Of a stretch of DNA of 21,263 nt, positions 13,995 to 21,263 are shown piece by piece. Numbering within the stretch: position 1 is the stretch's first letter; every line of letters starts with the position of its first letter. Position numbers and translations under genes: made by a program. The DNA is from DASPXK01 sp035637315 (GTDB lineage: Bacteria; Chloroflexota; UBA6077; JACCZL01), in NCBI GenBank assembly GCA_035637315.1, contig DASPXK010000247.1, positions 1-21,263 on the forward strand, in the 5' to 3' direction. Below the pieces are notes generated by a model, which was given only the letters and a program-made list of their open reading frames with translations, did not search any database and had not been told where the DNA came from.

Positions 13995-15656
13995 ATGTAC
14001 GCCTCGAGTGTCTCCTCCAGGGGCCTGATCGCTGGTATCCTGGCTGCCTGCGTCATGGCGATGGTCATGGCGGTCCTGCGACTCACCACCGACGTCCTCT
14101 CCCTCCCCGAGATCATCGGTGAGGGGATCGTGGGCCTGATGCCCGGCGTCGTCTTCTCCACCCTGCTCGACGTGATGCAGAAAGCGGCCAAGCCCACCCT
14201 ATTCGCCGGCATTTTCCTGGGCCAGATCCTCGCGGGCGCGCTGTTCGGGCGATGGTTTGCGCACGCCGAGCCAAGCTGGGGGCGGGCCGCCAAATTGGCG
14301 GTCGTGGTGTGGCTGGTAATCGGGGTGGTGGTCCTGCCAGTCCTAAGGGTCGGGCTGTTCGGAAGCGCCGTGCGAGCCGGGCCGCTCGTTGTCGGCGCGC
14401 AGCTACTGCTGGCCTTCGTCAGCTTCGCGGTGGCCCTGGTCCTTATCTACCAGGTGCTCGATTCACTCGCGAGCGGTCGCCATGACCAGGCCCGGGCGGA
14501 CCGACGGTCGGCGCTCGCCAAGCTCGGGGCCGGCGTGCTGGTCATCGCGGCCGGCGGCTATGGCTGGCGGTCGCTGGTTGGCTCGGCGACCGAAGCGCCT
14601 GGTCCGCCGGCCGCTGGCAGCGCCGAGACCCCCTCGGCGGCCAGCAGTGCTCCGGCCAGCGCGCCCGCCGCGGCCTCGGCCCCGGCCACGCGCGGACGCG
14701 GCATCCCGCCGCTCGACGCCCCACCAGTCCCGATGACCGTCGCGCCCGGCGCTCCAGCAGCGGTGCCGTTCGCGGTGCCCAAGCTGACGCCGGAGGTCCT
14801 GCCAGCCAAGGACTTCTACATCATCTCCAAGAATTTCCTCGATCCCAGCGTCGCCGTGGCGAGCTGGAAACTGACTATCGACGGCCTGGTCGAACGGCCG
14901 ACGACGCTGTCCTTTGCCGACGTCAGCGGGCTGCCGGCCCACAGCGACTATTACACCCTGCAGTGCATTAGCAACCTCGTGGGCGGCGATCTGTGGGGCA
15001 ACGCCCACTGGAAGGGCGTGCGGCTGGTGGAGCTGTTGACCCGAACCGGCCTGAAGCCCGGCGTTCGCAAGGTCATCTTCCACGCCGCCGACGATTACAC
15101 CGACAGCATCCCGATCGACATCGCGCTTCGTCCGGACACACTCCTGGCGTACGAGATGAACGGCGAGCCGCTGACCAAAGAGCACGGTTTCCCGGCTCGG
15201 CTGCTGATCCCTGACATCTACGGGATGAAGAACGTCAAATGGGTGACGCGTGTCGAAGTGGTCGACTACGACTACAAGGGATACTGGATGCAGCGCGGCT
15301 GGAGCGACAAGGCGACCTACCAGACCTCGTCAAGGGTCGACGTCCCGGTCAATCGGGCGACTCTGCCCGTGGGCGAGATCACGCTGGCGGGCGTCGCGTT
15401 CGCTGGTGCACGTGGCATCGACAAGGTCGAGGTCAGCTTGGACGATGGCAAGTTATGGCAGGCGGCGGCGCTCAAACCAGCTCTCAGCCAGAACGCGTGG
15501 AACCTCTGGGTCCTGCACGCCAACGTCGAAGCTGGCACCTACTCGGTTAAGGTCCGCGCGATGGACGGGACCGGCGAGCTACAGATGCCCGAGATCCGCG
15601 ATCCCTTGCCTGACGGTGCGACCGGCTATCACTCGATCCTGCTGCGGGTGGGGTGA
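13995..15656 (+). CDS. Membrane-anchored sulfite-oxidase-type molybdopterin oxidoreductase
   Basis: The 553-residue protein has about five hydrophobic helices (residues 10-155). A basic loop with a twin-arginine (RADRRSALAKL, 166-176) leads into a further helix, and an Ala/Pro-rich linker spans 196-265. The oxidoreductase molybdopterin domain (about 270-430) has the probable Mo-ligating Cys324 in LQCISN and a DDYTDSIP segment. A C-terminal Mo-co dimerisation-like domain (about 445-553) contains VSLDDGKLW. The catalytic part would sit outside the membrane. The substrate may be sulfite, or it may act like MsrP/YedY; sequence alone does not say. ATG 13995 has a GGGGGTGAG ribosome-binding region. 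No cytochrome partner is adjacent. Confidence 0.85.
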   Translation: MYASSVSSRGLIAGILAACVMAMVMAVLRLTTDVLSLPEIIGEGIVGLMPGVVFSTLLDVMQKAAKPTLFAGIFLGQILAGALFGRWFAHAEPSWGRAAKLAVVVWLVIGVVVLPVLRVGLFGSAVRAGPLVVGAQLLLAFVSFAVALVLIYQVLDSLASGRHDQARADRRSALAKLGAGVLVIAAGGYGWRSLVGSATEAPGPPAAGSAETPSAASSAPASAPAAASAPATRGRGIPPLDAPPVPMTVAPGAPAAVPFAVPKLTPEVLPAKDFYIISKNFLDPSVAVASWKLTIDGLVERPTTLSFADVSGLPAHSDYYTLQCISNLVGGDLWGNAHWKGVRLVELLTRTGLKPGVRKVIFHAADDYTDSIPIDIALRPDTLLAYEMNGEPLTKEHGFPARLLIPDIYGMKNVKWVTRVEVVDYDYKGYWMQRGWSDKATYQTSSRVDVPVNRATLPVGEITLAGVAFAGARGIDKVEVSLDDGKLWQAAALKPALSQNAWNLWVLHANVEAGTYSVKVRAMDGTGELQMPEIRDPLPDGATGYHSILLRVG

Positions 15657-15665
15657 GCTTTCTCA

Positions 15666-15757
15666 CCTAACCCCCCCAGCCCCTTCCCTGAAGGGAGGGG
15701 GGGCTTGTTTAAACGGGTTTCCCCCTTCCTTTCAGGGAAGGGGCTGGGGGGGTTAGG
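15666..15757. repeat. Large perfect palindrome between convergent genes (REP/MITE-like, probable bidirectional terminator)
   Basis: Perfect 27-bp arms (15666-15692 and 15731-15757), starting CCTAACCCCCCCAGCC, flank 38 nt. The loop contains a second G/C-rich near-palindrome and a central GTTTAAAC (15707-15714) almost exactly on the symmetry axis. It starts 9 bp after the molybdoenzyme stop and ends 3 bp before the aldolase stop. The C-rich arm resembles the smaller repeat at 1706-1756. A terminator role fits its position; the nested symmetry also fits a non-autonomous mobile repeat. Confidence 0.85.
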
Positions 15758-15760
15758 TTA

Positions 15761-17149
15761 TCAAGCCGCCACGCCAGCCTTCAGGCTCTGCGGCATCGGC
15801 TTGTCGATACGGACGGGTTTGACGTACGTGGCGACGAGGTCGCGGGTGTTCCTGACGCCGAGCTGCTCCATCAAGAACTCGAACTTGTCCTGCAGGTCCC
15901 GCCCGATCGCGGCGCGGGTCTCATCGGGCAGGTCCCAGACACGCTGCTTGAACGGCCCCCAGGCCTTCTTGCGAGTCTTGTAGACGAACTGCTCGTCGGT
16001 CTCACCCTCTTTGGCCTCATCCTGGCAGTTCTCGCGGCACCACTGGTTGATCTCTTCCTTGAGCTCTTTCGGGAAGTGCCCGCCGTCGTAGGCGATGTTT
16101 TGGAATTCGGTGGCCAGATGCACCTCGAGCGTGCCGACCCGCGGGAAGTGGCCAAACGCCTCGGCCGGCAGAGTGGAGGCGCCGTGCTGGACCGCGCCAC
16201 CTAGCCCATACTGGCGCGCAACCTCCCCGAGGTCGCGCAGCGTGTCGAAGTCGATCTTGACCTTGGCGATACTGCCGTCTGGCAGGACGACGCCGCCGTG
16301 GCTGGTGCCGGTCTGGACGCTCACCTTGCTCAGGCCGCGCGACCCGTCCCATAGGCGGTCGAAACCGTCGAGGAAGGCTTTGAGCTCCGGCACGGTGCTG
16401 TTGTGCTTGCCGACCTCGCCGATCTCGCCGCCGATCGAGATCGTCACACCCGGCGGCTCGATCTGGCGGACCAGCCTGGCCAGCTCGGCGCAGCGCTCAT
16501 AGTTGTGGCGCTGCTGCTCCTCGATACTCTCAGGCCCGAGATCGACCAGCGTCGAGGTGTCGATGTCGATGTTGCCGTAGCCGGCCGCGATCGCCTCGCG
16601 AACCAGCGCGCGCAGTCCCTCGATCTCCTTTTCGGGATCGGCGCCGTACCGCTTGGCGTTGGCCTGGTAGTGGTCGCCCTGAATGAAGATCGGCCCCTGG
16701 TGGCCTTCCCGGATCGAGGCCGCCGTCACGACCGTGGCGTATTCCTCGCAAGACTGGAAGCAGTAACCCATCTCCGAGCGGGCCAGCTCGAAGATGAACG
16801 CACCACAGTCTTTGGCCCTGGCCGCGCGAACCAGCGCGCGTGCCGTATCGTACGCCATGCCGCGTACGTTGACGGCCGGTACGGTCGCCTTGTCGTACTC
16901 GGCGCGCGCGCGGGCCTGGTAGAGGCTGTCGATCGACCCCGACTTGATCCCCAGCTCCCAGGCTGCCTGCCAGATGAGCCAGCGCGCCGCGGCGCGGGGC
17001 TCTTCGTCGCCGAACACAGCCGTGCAGACCAGATGGTCGACGTACTCCGTGCGCAGTAAGGCCGGGTTGGTCACCTTCACTCCACCATTGGTGGGCTGAA
17101 GGCAAGCCCGCAGGGCGTTCAACATCTCGGGTACGTTGGCGTACTTCAC
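15761..17149 (-). CDS. Class II (metal-dependent) fructose/tagatose-bisphosphate aldolase family protein, long form
   Basis: The 462-residue protein shows the class II aldolase metal-site pattern: FIQGDHYQ (Asp159, His160), GGEIGEVGKHN (240-250), GTSHGGV (His284) and GAVQHGAST (His322), with DIDTS at 195-199. These align in order with the Asp-His, Glu, His and His-Gly elements of FbaA-type enzymes, so it is probably active in C-C bond cleavage or formation on a phosphorylated ketose. Standard members have about 285-360 residues. This one has a longer N-terminus and a roughly 120-residue charged C-terminal extension. GTG 17149 follows AGGAG by 8 nt; a much longer frame upstream is antisense to real genes. 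Exact substrate not determined. Confidence 0.82.
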   Translation of the reverse strand: MKYANVPEMLNALRACLQPTNGGVKVTNPALLRTEYVDHLVCTAVFGDEEPRAAARWLIWQAAWELGIKSGSIDSLYQARARAEYDKATVPAVNVRGMAYDTARALVRAARAKDCGAFIFELARSEMGYCFQSCEEYATVVTAASIREGHQGPIFIQGDHYQANAKRYGADPEKEIEGLRALVREAIAAGYGNIDIDTSTLVDLGPESIEEQQRHNYERCAELARLVRQIEPPGVTISIGGEIGEVGKHNSTVPELKAFLDGFDRLWDGSRGLSKVSVQTGTSHGGVVLPDGSIAKVKIDFDTLRDLGEVARQYGLGGAVQHGASTLPAEAFGHFPRVGTLEVHLATEFQNIAYDGGHFPKELKEEINQWCRENCQDEAKEGETDEQFVYKTRKKAWGPFKQRVWDLPDETRAAIGRDLQDKFEFLMEQLGVRNTRDLVATYVKPVRIDKPMPQSLKAGVAA

Positions 17150-17189
17150 GGCGTCGTCTCCTCTCCGCACCGCCGTTGGCGCGGACCAT

Positions 17190-17219
17190 AATATAGCACG
17201 CCCTCGGCCACCCCTCGAA
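17190..17219 (-). promoter_or_regulatory. Probable promoter of the aldolase gene
   Basis: On the minus strand TATATT (17195-17190) is a good -10 box in an AT-rich island (ATAATATA) within GC-rich sequence. TTCGAG (17219-17214) lies 18 bp upstream as a partial -35. The start codon is about 40 bp downstream. Confidence 0.45.
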
Positions 17220-17305
17220 CACGCGCGTCCAGAGAAGAAACGGACCATCACGCTCGGCCGGACCGGCCTGCTACACTGCCGACAGCACAGCCACGGGACG
17301 ATGCG

Positions 17306-17701
17306 ATGGCCAGGTACTTCACGCTCGAGGAGGCGGCCGCGCTGCTGCCTGAGGTCCGTTCGATCGTCGAGGAAATCGTCGCACTGCGGGGCAAACTGGA
17401 AGAGGCCGAGCAAAGCCTGGTTGCGCTCCACTGGAGGGCCCGTGGTAACGGCCACGTGACCCACGAGGGATCGTTTGCTGGCGCCCAGGTGACCCGCACC
17501 GAGCTGTTGAACCAGATCAACGGACTGATCGTTCGCCTGCGCGGCCTGGGCGTCGAGATGAAGGACCCCACCATCGGCCTCATCGACTTCCCGTCTCGCC
17601 GCGAGGGCCGTGTCGTCTACCTGTGCTGGAGGCTCGGCGAGCCCGTCATCGGCTACTGGCACGATCTGGACGCCGGCTTCGGCGGGCGCCAGCCACTCTG
17701 A
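17306..17701 (+). CDS. DUF2203 family protein
   Basis: The 131-residue soluble protein begins YFTLEEAAALLPEVRSIVEEI, the typical opening of DUF2203 (PF09969). A helical, probably coiled-coil segment follows to about residue 85, then GVEMKDPTIGLIDFPSRREGRVVYLCWRLGE with the conserved GLIDFP and W(R/K)xGE. It ends IGYWHDLDAGFGGRQPL, whose YWH.....GF..R pattern is also typical. The family function is unknown. The start ATG 17306 is one of two closely spaced ATGs; the other (17301) is out of frame. It is divergent from the aldolase gene, and TACACT at 17272 is a weak candidate -10 box. Confidence 0.9.
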   Translation: MARYFTLEEAAALLPEVRSIVEEIVALRGKLEEAEQSLVALHWRARGNGHVTHEGSFAGAQVTRTELLNQINGLIVRLRGLGVEMKDPTIGLIDFPSRREGRVVYLCWRLGEPVIGYWHDLDAGFGGRQPL

Positions 17702-17702
17702 G

Positions 17703-17750
17703 CCGTCAGTCGTCAGCCGGCAAATACTCCTGATGGCTGATGGCTGACCG
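17703..17750. repeat. Paired heptamer repeats forming an imperfect hairpin
   Basis: GTCAGTCGTCAGCC (17705-17718) pairs with GGCTGATGGCTGAC (17735-17748) at 12 of 14 positions. Each arm is itself two copies of a heptamer (GTCAGTC/GTCAGCC and GGCTGAT/GGCTGAC). It fills the spacer between the DUF2203 stop and the glycosyltransferase start, so it could be a transcript hairpin. It is similar in style to the heptamer block at 7110-7170. Confidence 0.75.
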
Positions 17751-17758
17751 CTCGTCCG

Positions 17759-18880
17759 ATGCACGTCGCGATTGATGCCCGCCTGGCACACTATAGCGCG
17801 GGCGGCATTGCACGTTACACGCTGGAGCTGGCAACCAGCTTGGCCTCGACCGCGCCACAGCATCGCTTTACCCTGCTCAGAAGCGGGCGCCAGCGGCGGG
17901 GGCTGCCCAGCGCGCATAACCTTCGCTCGGTCGCCGTCCTCACCCCGCCTCACCATCGCTGGGAGCAGCTCACCCTCGCACTGGAGGTCCTTCGACTGCG
18001 GCCGGACCTGCTGCACAGTCCGGACTTCATCCCTCTCTCTCGGCGAAGCTTCCGGTCGGTGATCACCGTTCACGACCTCGGCTTCCTGCGCTTCCCCGAG
18101 ACTCTGACGCCCGACAGCCGCCGCTATTACGGTCAGGTGGGCGACGCGGTTCGCGGTGCAGACTTGACGATCGCCGTCTCGCGGCACACCGCCCGGGACC
18201 TGATCGAGCTGGTCGGGGCCCCCGAGGACCGCCTGCGAGTCATCTACAACGGGGTGAGTAAACGCTTCAGGCCAATCGAAAGCGAGGCGCAGCTCACGGC
18301 GGTTCGGGCGCGCTACGGGCTGCACAAGCCGTACGTGTTGTTCCTTGGAACCTTCGAGCCACGAAAGAACGTGACCACGCTGGTGCGTGCGTTCGGGCTG
18401 GTCCGGATGCGGCACGACGTCCTTCTGGCGCTGGTCGGCCGCCGCGGCTGGCTGTATCAGCCGATTTTCGAAACCATCGACGAGCTCGAGCTGGGCGCGC
18501 ACGTTAGAGTGGTCGACGACGCGGATCCGGAAGACCTCCCGGCCCTGTACAGCGCGGCCGAAGTCTTCGCCTTCCCGTCGCTGTACGAGGGATTCGGACT
18601 ACCACCCCTGGAGGCGATGGCCTGCGGCACACCCACGGTGGTGGCGGAAACTTCCTCGCTGCCCGAAGTCGTCGGCGATGCCGCGCTCTCGCACCAGCCG
18701 ACCGACGCGGAGGGGCTGGCGGACGGGCTACTGCGACTCCTCGAAGACGACGCCCTGCGAGACACTCTCATTCGGAAGGGGCGCGAGCGCGCTGCCCGCT
18801 TCACCTGGACCGAGTGCGCCCGCCGAACCCTGGCGGTCTATGAGGAGGTGGCGGGCACGCCTAGCGTTGGGTGGAGCTAA
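17759..18880 (+). CDS. Family 4 glycosyltransferase
   Basis: The 373-residue GT-B fold glycosyltransferase has an N-terminal acceptor domain beginning MHVAIDARLAHYSAGGIARYTLELATSL with VITVHDLGFLRFPE. The C-terminal GT4 nucleotide-sugar domain has YVLFLGTFEPRKNVTTLVRAF (about 195-215) and the EX7E-containing LYEGFGLPPLEAMACGTPTV (about 278-297). Such enzymes add hexoses to lipid-linked or surface polysaccharides. Sugar and acceptor are not predictable. No good Shine-Dalgarno precedes ATG 17759, which follows a repeat-bearing 57-bp spacer. Confidence 0.92.
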   Translation: MHVAIDARLAHYSAGGIARYTLELATSLASTAPQHRFTLLRSGRQRRGLPSAHNLRSVAVLTPPHHRWEQLTLALEVLRLRPDLLHSPDFIPLSRRSFRSVITVHDLGFLRFPETLTPDSRRYYGQVGDAVRGADLTIAVSRHTARDLIELVGAPEDRLRVIYNGVSKRFRPIESEAQLTAVRARYGLHKPYVLFLGTFEPRKNVTTLVRAFGLVRMRHDVLLALVGRRGWLYQPIFETIDELELGAHVRVVDDADPEDLPALYSAAEVFAFPSLYEGFGLPPLEAMACGTPTVVAETSSLPEVVGDAALSHQPTDAEGLADGLLRLLEDDALRDTLIRKGRERAARFTWTECARRTLAVYEEVAGTPSVGWS

Positions 18881-18940
18881 CAGGCCGTCTGATGCTGTCG
18901 GCTCGCCCTGACTCTCAGGCACCACTGAAGCGGAAGCCGG

Positions 18941-19413
18941 ATGGCAGTCGAGGAAACGGCCGACCTCTACCGCGCAGTCTCCGAGTCCGAGCTGACTGAT
19001 ATCATGAGTTTCGCTGGATTCCGACCGGGCATGGGTACAATGAGTGAGGTTTGGCTCAGCGCTGAAGAGGGTGGGCGACAGACTCCCATCGTTTCGGGGT
19101 ACCGGACCCACTTTCACTTTGATCAGGACGCGGCGTCGGACCACGACGGGGTAGTCACCCTCGAGGGCCCACAAACGGTTGTTCCGGGGGAGCGATCCGT
19201 GGCTTTCGTCCGCTTTCTGCATCCGGAATTCGGCGACCGTTATCTAAGACGGGGGGGACCTTTACCGCCCGAGAGGGATCGCGAGCCGTCGGAAGGGTCA
19301 CTGTCCGTGAGCTCCTCTCCAGCCCGGATGCTGAGCATCCACGTCGGGCTCAAGAACCCTCGTCGCGTCGCTGGTGGTCCCGTTCGAAGCACTCCTCAAC
19401 CGGCCCGGCCTGA
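18941..19413 (+). pseudogene. EF-Tu domain III-like small gene with a frameshift in a G7 run
   Basis: The uninterrupted frame (18941-19450) encodes 169 residues. Residues about 40-105 resemble the last domain of EF-Tu: EEGGRQTPIVSGYR, HFHF, DGVVTL, VVPGE and FVRFLHPEF. After seven G at 19251-19257 the frame loses similarity. The frame shifted by -1 continues with GTFTAREGSRAVGRVTVREL, the expected EF-Tu-like ending, and stops at 19413. One more G would restore about 157 residues. The first 35 residues (DLYRAVSESELTDIMSFAGFRPG) look like the start of a different protein, so it may be a chimera. Start may alternatively be at the internal MSEVWLS. It could be a decayed gene, a sequencing error, or slippage-expressed. 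It lies between two glycosyltransferases. Confidence 0.55.
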
Positions 19414-19508
19414 GCGAGCCGAGTCCCCCATCGGCGCACGCGCGCAATAAAAGCTGATCAGCGCCTGGCCTTGCGCGGGGCGGTCGGGCCCTGGTATCCC
19501 GACGTCCA

Positions 19509-20705
19509 GTGAAGATCCTCTTTCTAACCCCACGCTTCCCATACCCCCTGGACGGCGGGACCAACCTGCGGAACTTTCGCCTGATCCAGTCGGCCGCCGA
19601 GGAGCACGAGGTCCACCTTCTGAGCTTGTTGGACCGCCCGATTCGGCCTCCCGACATGGAGCCGGTCGAAGCGCGCTGCCAGCGAGTCGAACTGTATCCA
19701 GCCCCCAACCACAGCCCGTTCCGTCGCCTGACCACGACTCTGGGCTCCCGCCTGCCGGACATGGCATATCGCTGCTGGTCCGCGCGCCTCGCGAACGGCC
19801 TTCGCCCGTTACTGCAACAGGAGCGCTACGACCTGATCCAGGTCGAGGGCATCGAGATGGCTCGCTACCTGCCCCTCTGCCGCGGCGCCCGACGAGTGTT
19901 CGACGATCACAACGTCGAGCACCTCCTCCAGCGTCGGGCATACCAGGTGGACCGGGCCCATCCAGGCCGCTGGCCGAAGGCGGCCTATTCGCTGATCCAG
20001 AGCGAGAAGCTGGCGCGTTTCGAACGGGCCGCCTGCCGCCTGGCTGACTGCGTGCTGGCCGTATCGCCCGAAGATCGAGAGGCTCTGGCGGCGCTGGAGC
20101 CCAGCGGCCGTTACTCTGTCGTTCCCAACGCGATCGACACCAACGCCTACCCGCCCCGCGCTGAGCGGCAGCGCGAGCCGTGCCTGCTCTTCACCGGCAC
20201 GCTCGACTTCCGCCCGAATGTGGACGCGGTCGAGTGGTTTCTCGACGAGGTCTTCCCACTGGTTCGCCGAACGTGTCCCGAGATCCGCGCGCTCGTGGTC
20301 GGTCGAGGGCCGGGCCCCGGGCTAGTCGCGCGCTGCCAGCACGATCCCAAGATCGCGGTGACCGGTCCGGTGGAGAGCCTCGAACCGTACTGGCAGCGGG
20401 CCAGCATCTACGTGCTGCCGATGCGGTCGGGAGGCGGGGTGCGTTTCAAAGCGCTCGAGGCGATGGCCGCCGGTGTGCCGATCGTCTCGACCAGGCTGGG
20501 GATGGAAGGGATCGCCGCGGAGGCCGACACACACTATCTGATGGCCGACACGGCGGAAGGGTTTGCCGCCGCAATCCAGTCCCTCCTGGGAAAGCCTGAG
20601 CTGGGCGCCAGGCTGGCCTCAGAGGCCCGGCGGCTGGTGGCCGAGCGACACGACTGGCGCGCGGTAGCGCCCAGCCTGCTGGCGGTGTACCGGGAGCTAG
20701 CGTGA
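19509..20705 (+). CDS. Family 4 glycosyltransferase (second)
   Basis: The 398-residue GT-B glycosyltransferase begins KILFLTPRFPYPLDGGTNLRNF, with VFDDHNVEHLLQRRAY about a third of the way in. The C-terminal domain has VVPNAIDTNAYPP, LLFTGTLDFRPNVDAVEWFL and SGGGVRFKALEAMAAGVPIVSTRLGMEGI. This pattern matches glycosyltransferases of exopolysaccharide and surface-glycan clusters. Start is GTG 19509; the ribosome-binding site is poor. It shares a 4-bp GTGA overlap with the next gene, which indicates translational coupling. Confidence 0.92.
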   Translation: MKILFLTPRFPYPLDGGTNLRNFRLIQSAAEEHEVHLLSLLDRPIRPPDMEPVEARCQRVELYPAPNHSPFRRLTTTLGSRLPDMAYRCWSARLANGLRPLLQQERYDLIQVEGIEMARYLPLCRGARRVFDDHNVEHLLQRRAYQVDRAHPGRWPKAAYSLIQSEKLARFERAACRLADCVLAVSPEDREALAALEPSGRYSVVPNAIDTNAYPPRAERQREPCLLFTGTLDFRPNVDAVEWFLDEVFPLVRRTCPEIRALVVGRGPGPGLVARCQHDPKIAVTGPVESLEPYWQRASIYVLPMRSGGGVRFKALEAMAAGVPIVSTRLGMEGIAAEADTHYLMADTAEGFAAAIQSLLGKPELGARLASEARRLVAERHDWRAVAPSLLAVYRELA

Positions 20706-21263
20706 GCTACCGGCGGCTCATCGCGCTGACCCTCATCGGCATATTCGCGGTCCTGATCCTCGGGCGCCAGGCCGTTTGGGACGCCCTGGACCTGGAGACC
20801 CGCCATCGCCTGATCGCCTTCGTCTCGCGCCTGACGACCCGCCGAGTAGAGCTCGCCGAAGGGGTGGCGGTCAGTCCGGGGGTGGCCAATCCGATCGGCG
20901 TGAACGTCTTCCTCGACCAGGAAGCGAGTGTGGAGGCGCGGCAGCAAAGCCTGGACATGCTCCACGCGGCTGGAGTCGGCTGGATCCGACAGCAGTTCGC
21001 CTGGAAGGAGATCGAGCGCGACGCGAAAGGCGACTTCCTGGACCGCAAGTGGAACCAGAGCGCCTGGGCCAGTTACGACAACATCGTCGACCTGGCCAGC
21101 GAGCGGGACATCCGGATCATCGCCCGGGTCGACACATCGCCGGCCTGGACCCGGCCCGGCAACGACTGGGAAGGCTCGCCCCCCGAGCGCTACGAGGACC
21201 TGGGCGATTTCGTGTTCGCCCTGGCCAGCCGCTACCGGGGGCGGGTGCGCGCCTACCAGGTGT
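20702..21263 (+). CDS. Membrane-anchored glycoside-hydrolase-like (TIM-barrel) protein, N-terminal part
   Basis: The gene runs off the right edge; 187 codons are visible. GTG 20702 overlaps the preceding stop. A signal-anchor helix (about 5-22) is followed by NPIGVNVFLDQEAS, then MLHAAGVGWIRQQFAWKEIE, an acidic/aromatic stretch, YDNIVDLASERDIRIIARVDTSPAWTRPGN and YEDLGDFVFALASRYRGRVRAYQV. That order of beta-strand/helix elements matches the start of clan A-type TIM barrels such as GH39/GH5-like proteins seen in polysaccharide loci. The catalytic acid/base and nucleophile would be beyond the edge. The family is likely; the substrate is unknown. Confidence 0.75.
   Translation, partial: MSYRRLIALTLIGIFAVLILGRQAVWDALDLETRHRLIAFVSRLTTRRVELAEGVAVSPGVANPIGVNVFLDQEASVEARQQSLDMLHAAGVGWIRQQFAWKEIERDAKGDFLDRKWNQSAWASYDNIVDLASERDIRIIARVDTSPAWTRPGNDWEGSPPERYEDLGDFVFALASRYRGRVRAYQV

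Noticed and set aside
15761..18502. A 913-codon minus-strand frame covering the aldolase and beyond
   Set aside because: Only the part from 17149 down matches the aldolase family and has a ribosome-binding site. The upstream part is antisense to the DUF2203 and glycosyltransferase genes and reads as low-complexity sequence.

Overview
The window is a GC-rich bacterial chromosomal segment with densely packed genes on alternating strands. Nothing in it looks like phage, plasmid or CRISPR. The gene content points to an aerobic bacterium, most plausibly a Chloroflexota or related lineage. The supporting traits are a caa3-type cytochrome oxidase cluster with CtaG, a cytochrome c-fused subunit II, a Tat-type family 5 substrate-binding protein, a DUF2203 protein, an orphan BtuF-like protein, and intergenic spacers with heptamer and C-rich palindromic repeats. 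The taxonomic call is inference.

Layout. Positions 1-7090 (minus strand) hold a terminal oxidase locus. In transcription order it has two small membrane proteins, then ctaC (CuA plus cytochrome c), ctaD, ctaE, an unusually extended subunit IV, ctaG, and the 5' part of a peptide/nickel-type substrate-binding lipoprotein gene. Positions 7190-9354 (plus) hold a small membrane protein, obgE and nadD, closed by a strong hairpin. Positions 9427-13655 (minus) hold a DEAD-box RNA helicase with an attenuator-like leader, then an MBL-fold hydrolase and a BtuF-like protein as a pair, then a branched-chain-amino-acid-type binding protein with its own promoter. Position 13995-15656 (plus) is a membrane-anchored sulfite-oxidase-type molybdoenzyme. 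It converges on a long class II aldolase (15761-17149, minus) across a large perfect palindrome. Positions 17306-21263 (plus) hold a DUF2203 protein, two family 4 glycosyltransferases flanking a small frameshifted EF-Tu-domain-III-like gene, and the start of a membrane-anchored glycoside-hydrolase-like protein. The last group looks like a surface-polysaccharide locus.

How it fits together. The oxidase genes make a complete catalytic core (subunits I, II-cyt c, III, IV) plus one copper-insertion factor; heme A synthesis genes are not in the window. The most interesting items are regulatory or structural. They are a hairpin plus U-tract just before the helicase start that overlaps a possible leader ORF, a 9-codon ORF overlapping the ctaC start, a soluble N-terminal domain on subunit IV, an internal twin-arginine motif in the last membrane segment of the molybdoenzyme, and a chimeric, frameshifted EF-Tu-like gene. 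I found no clearly new multi-gene system.
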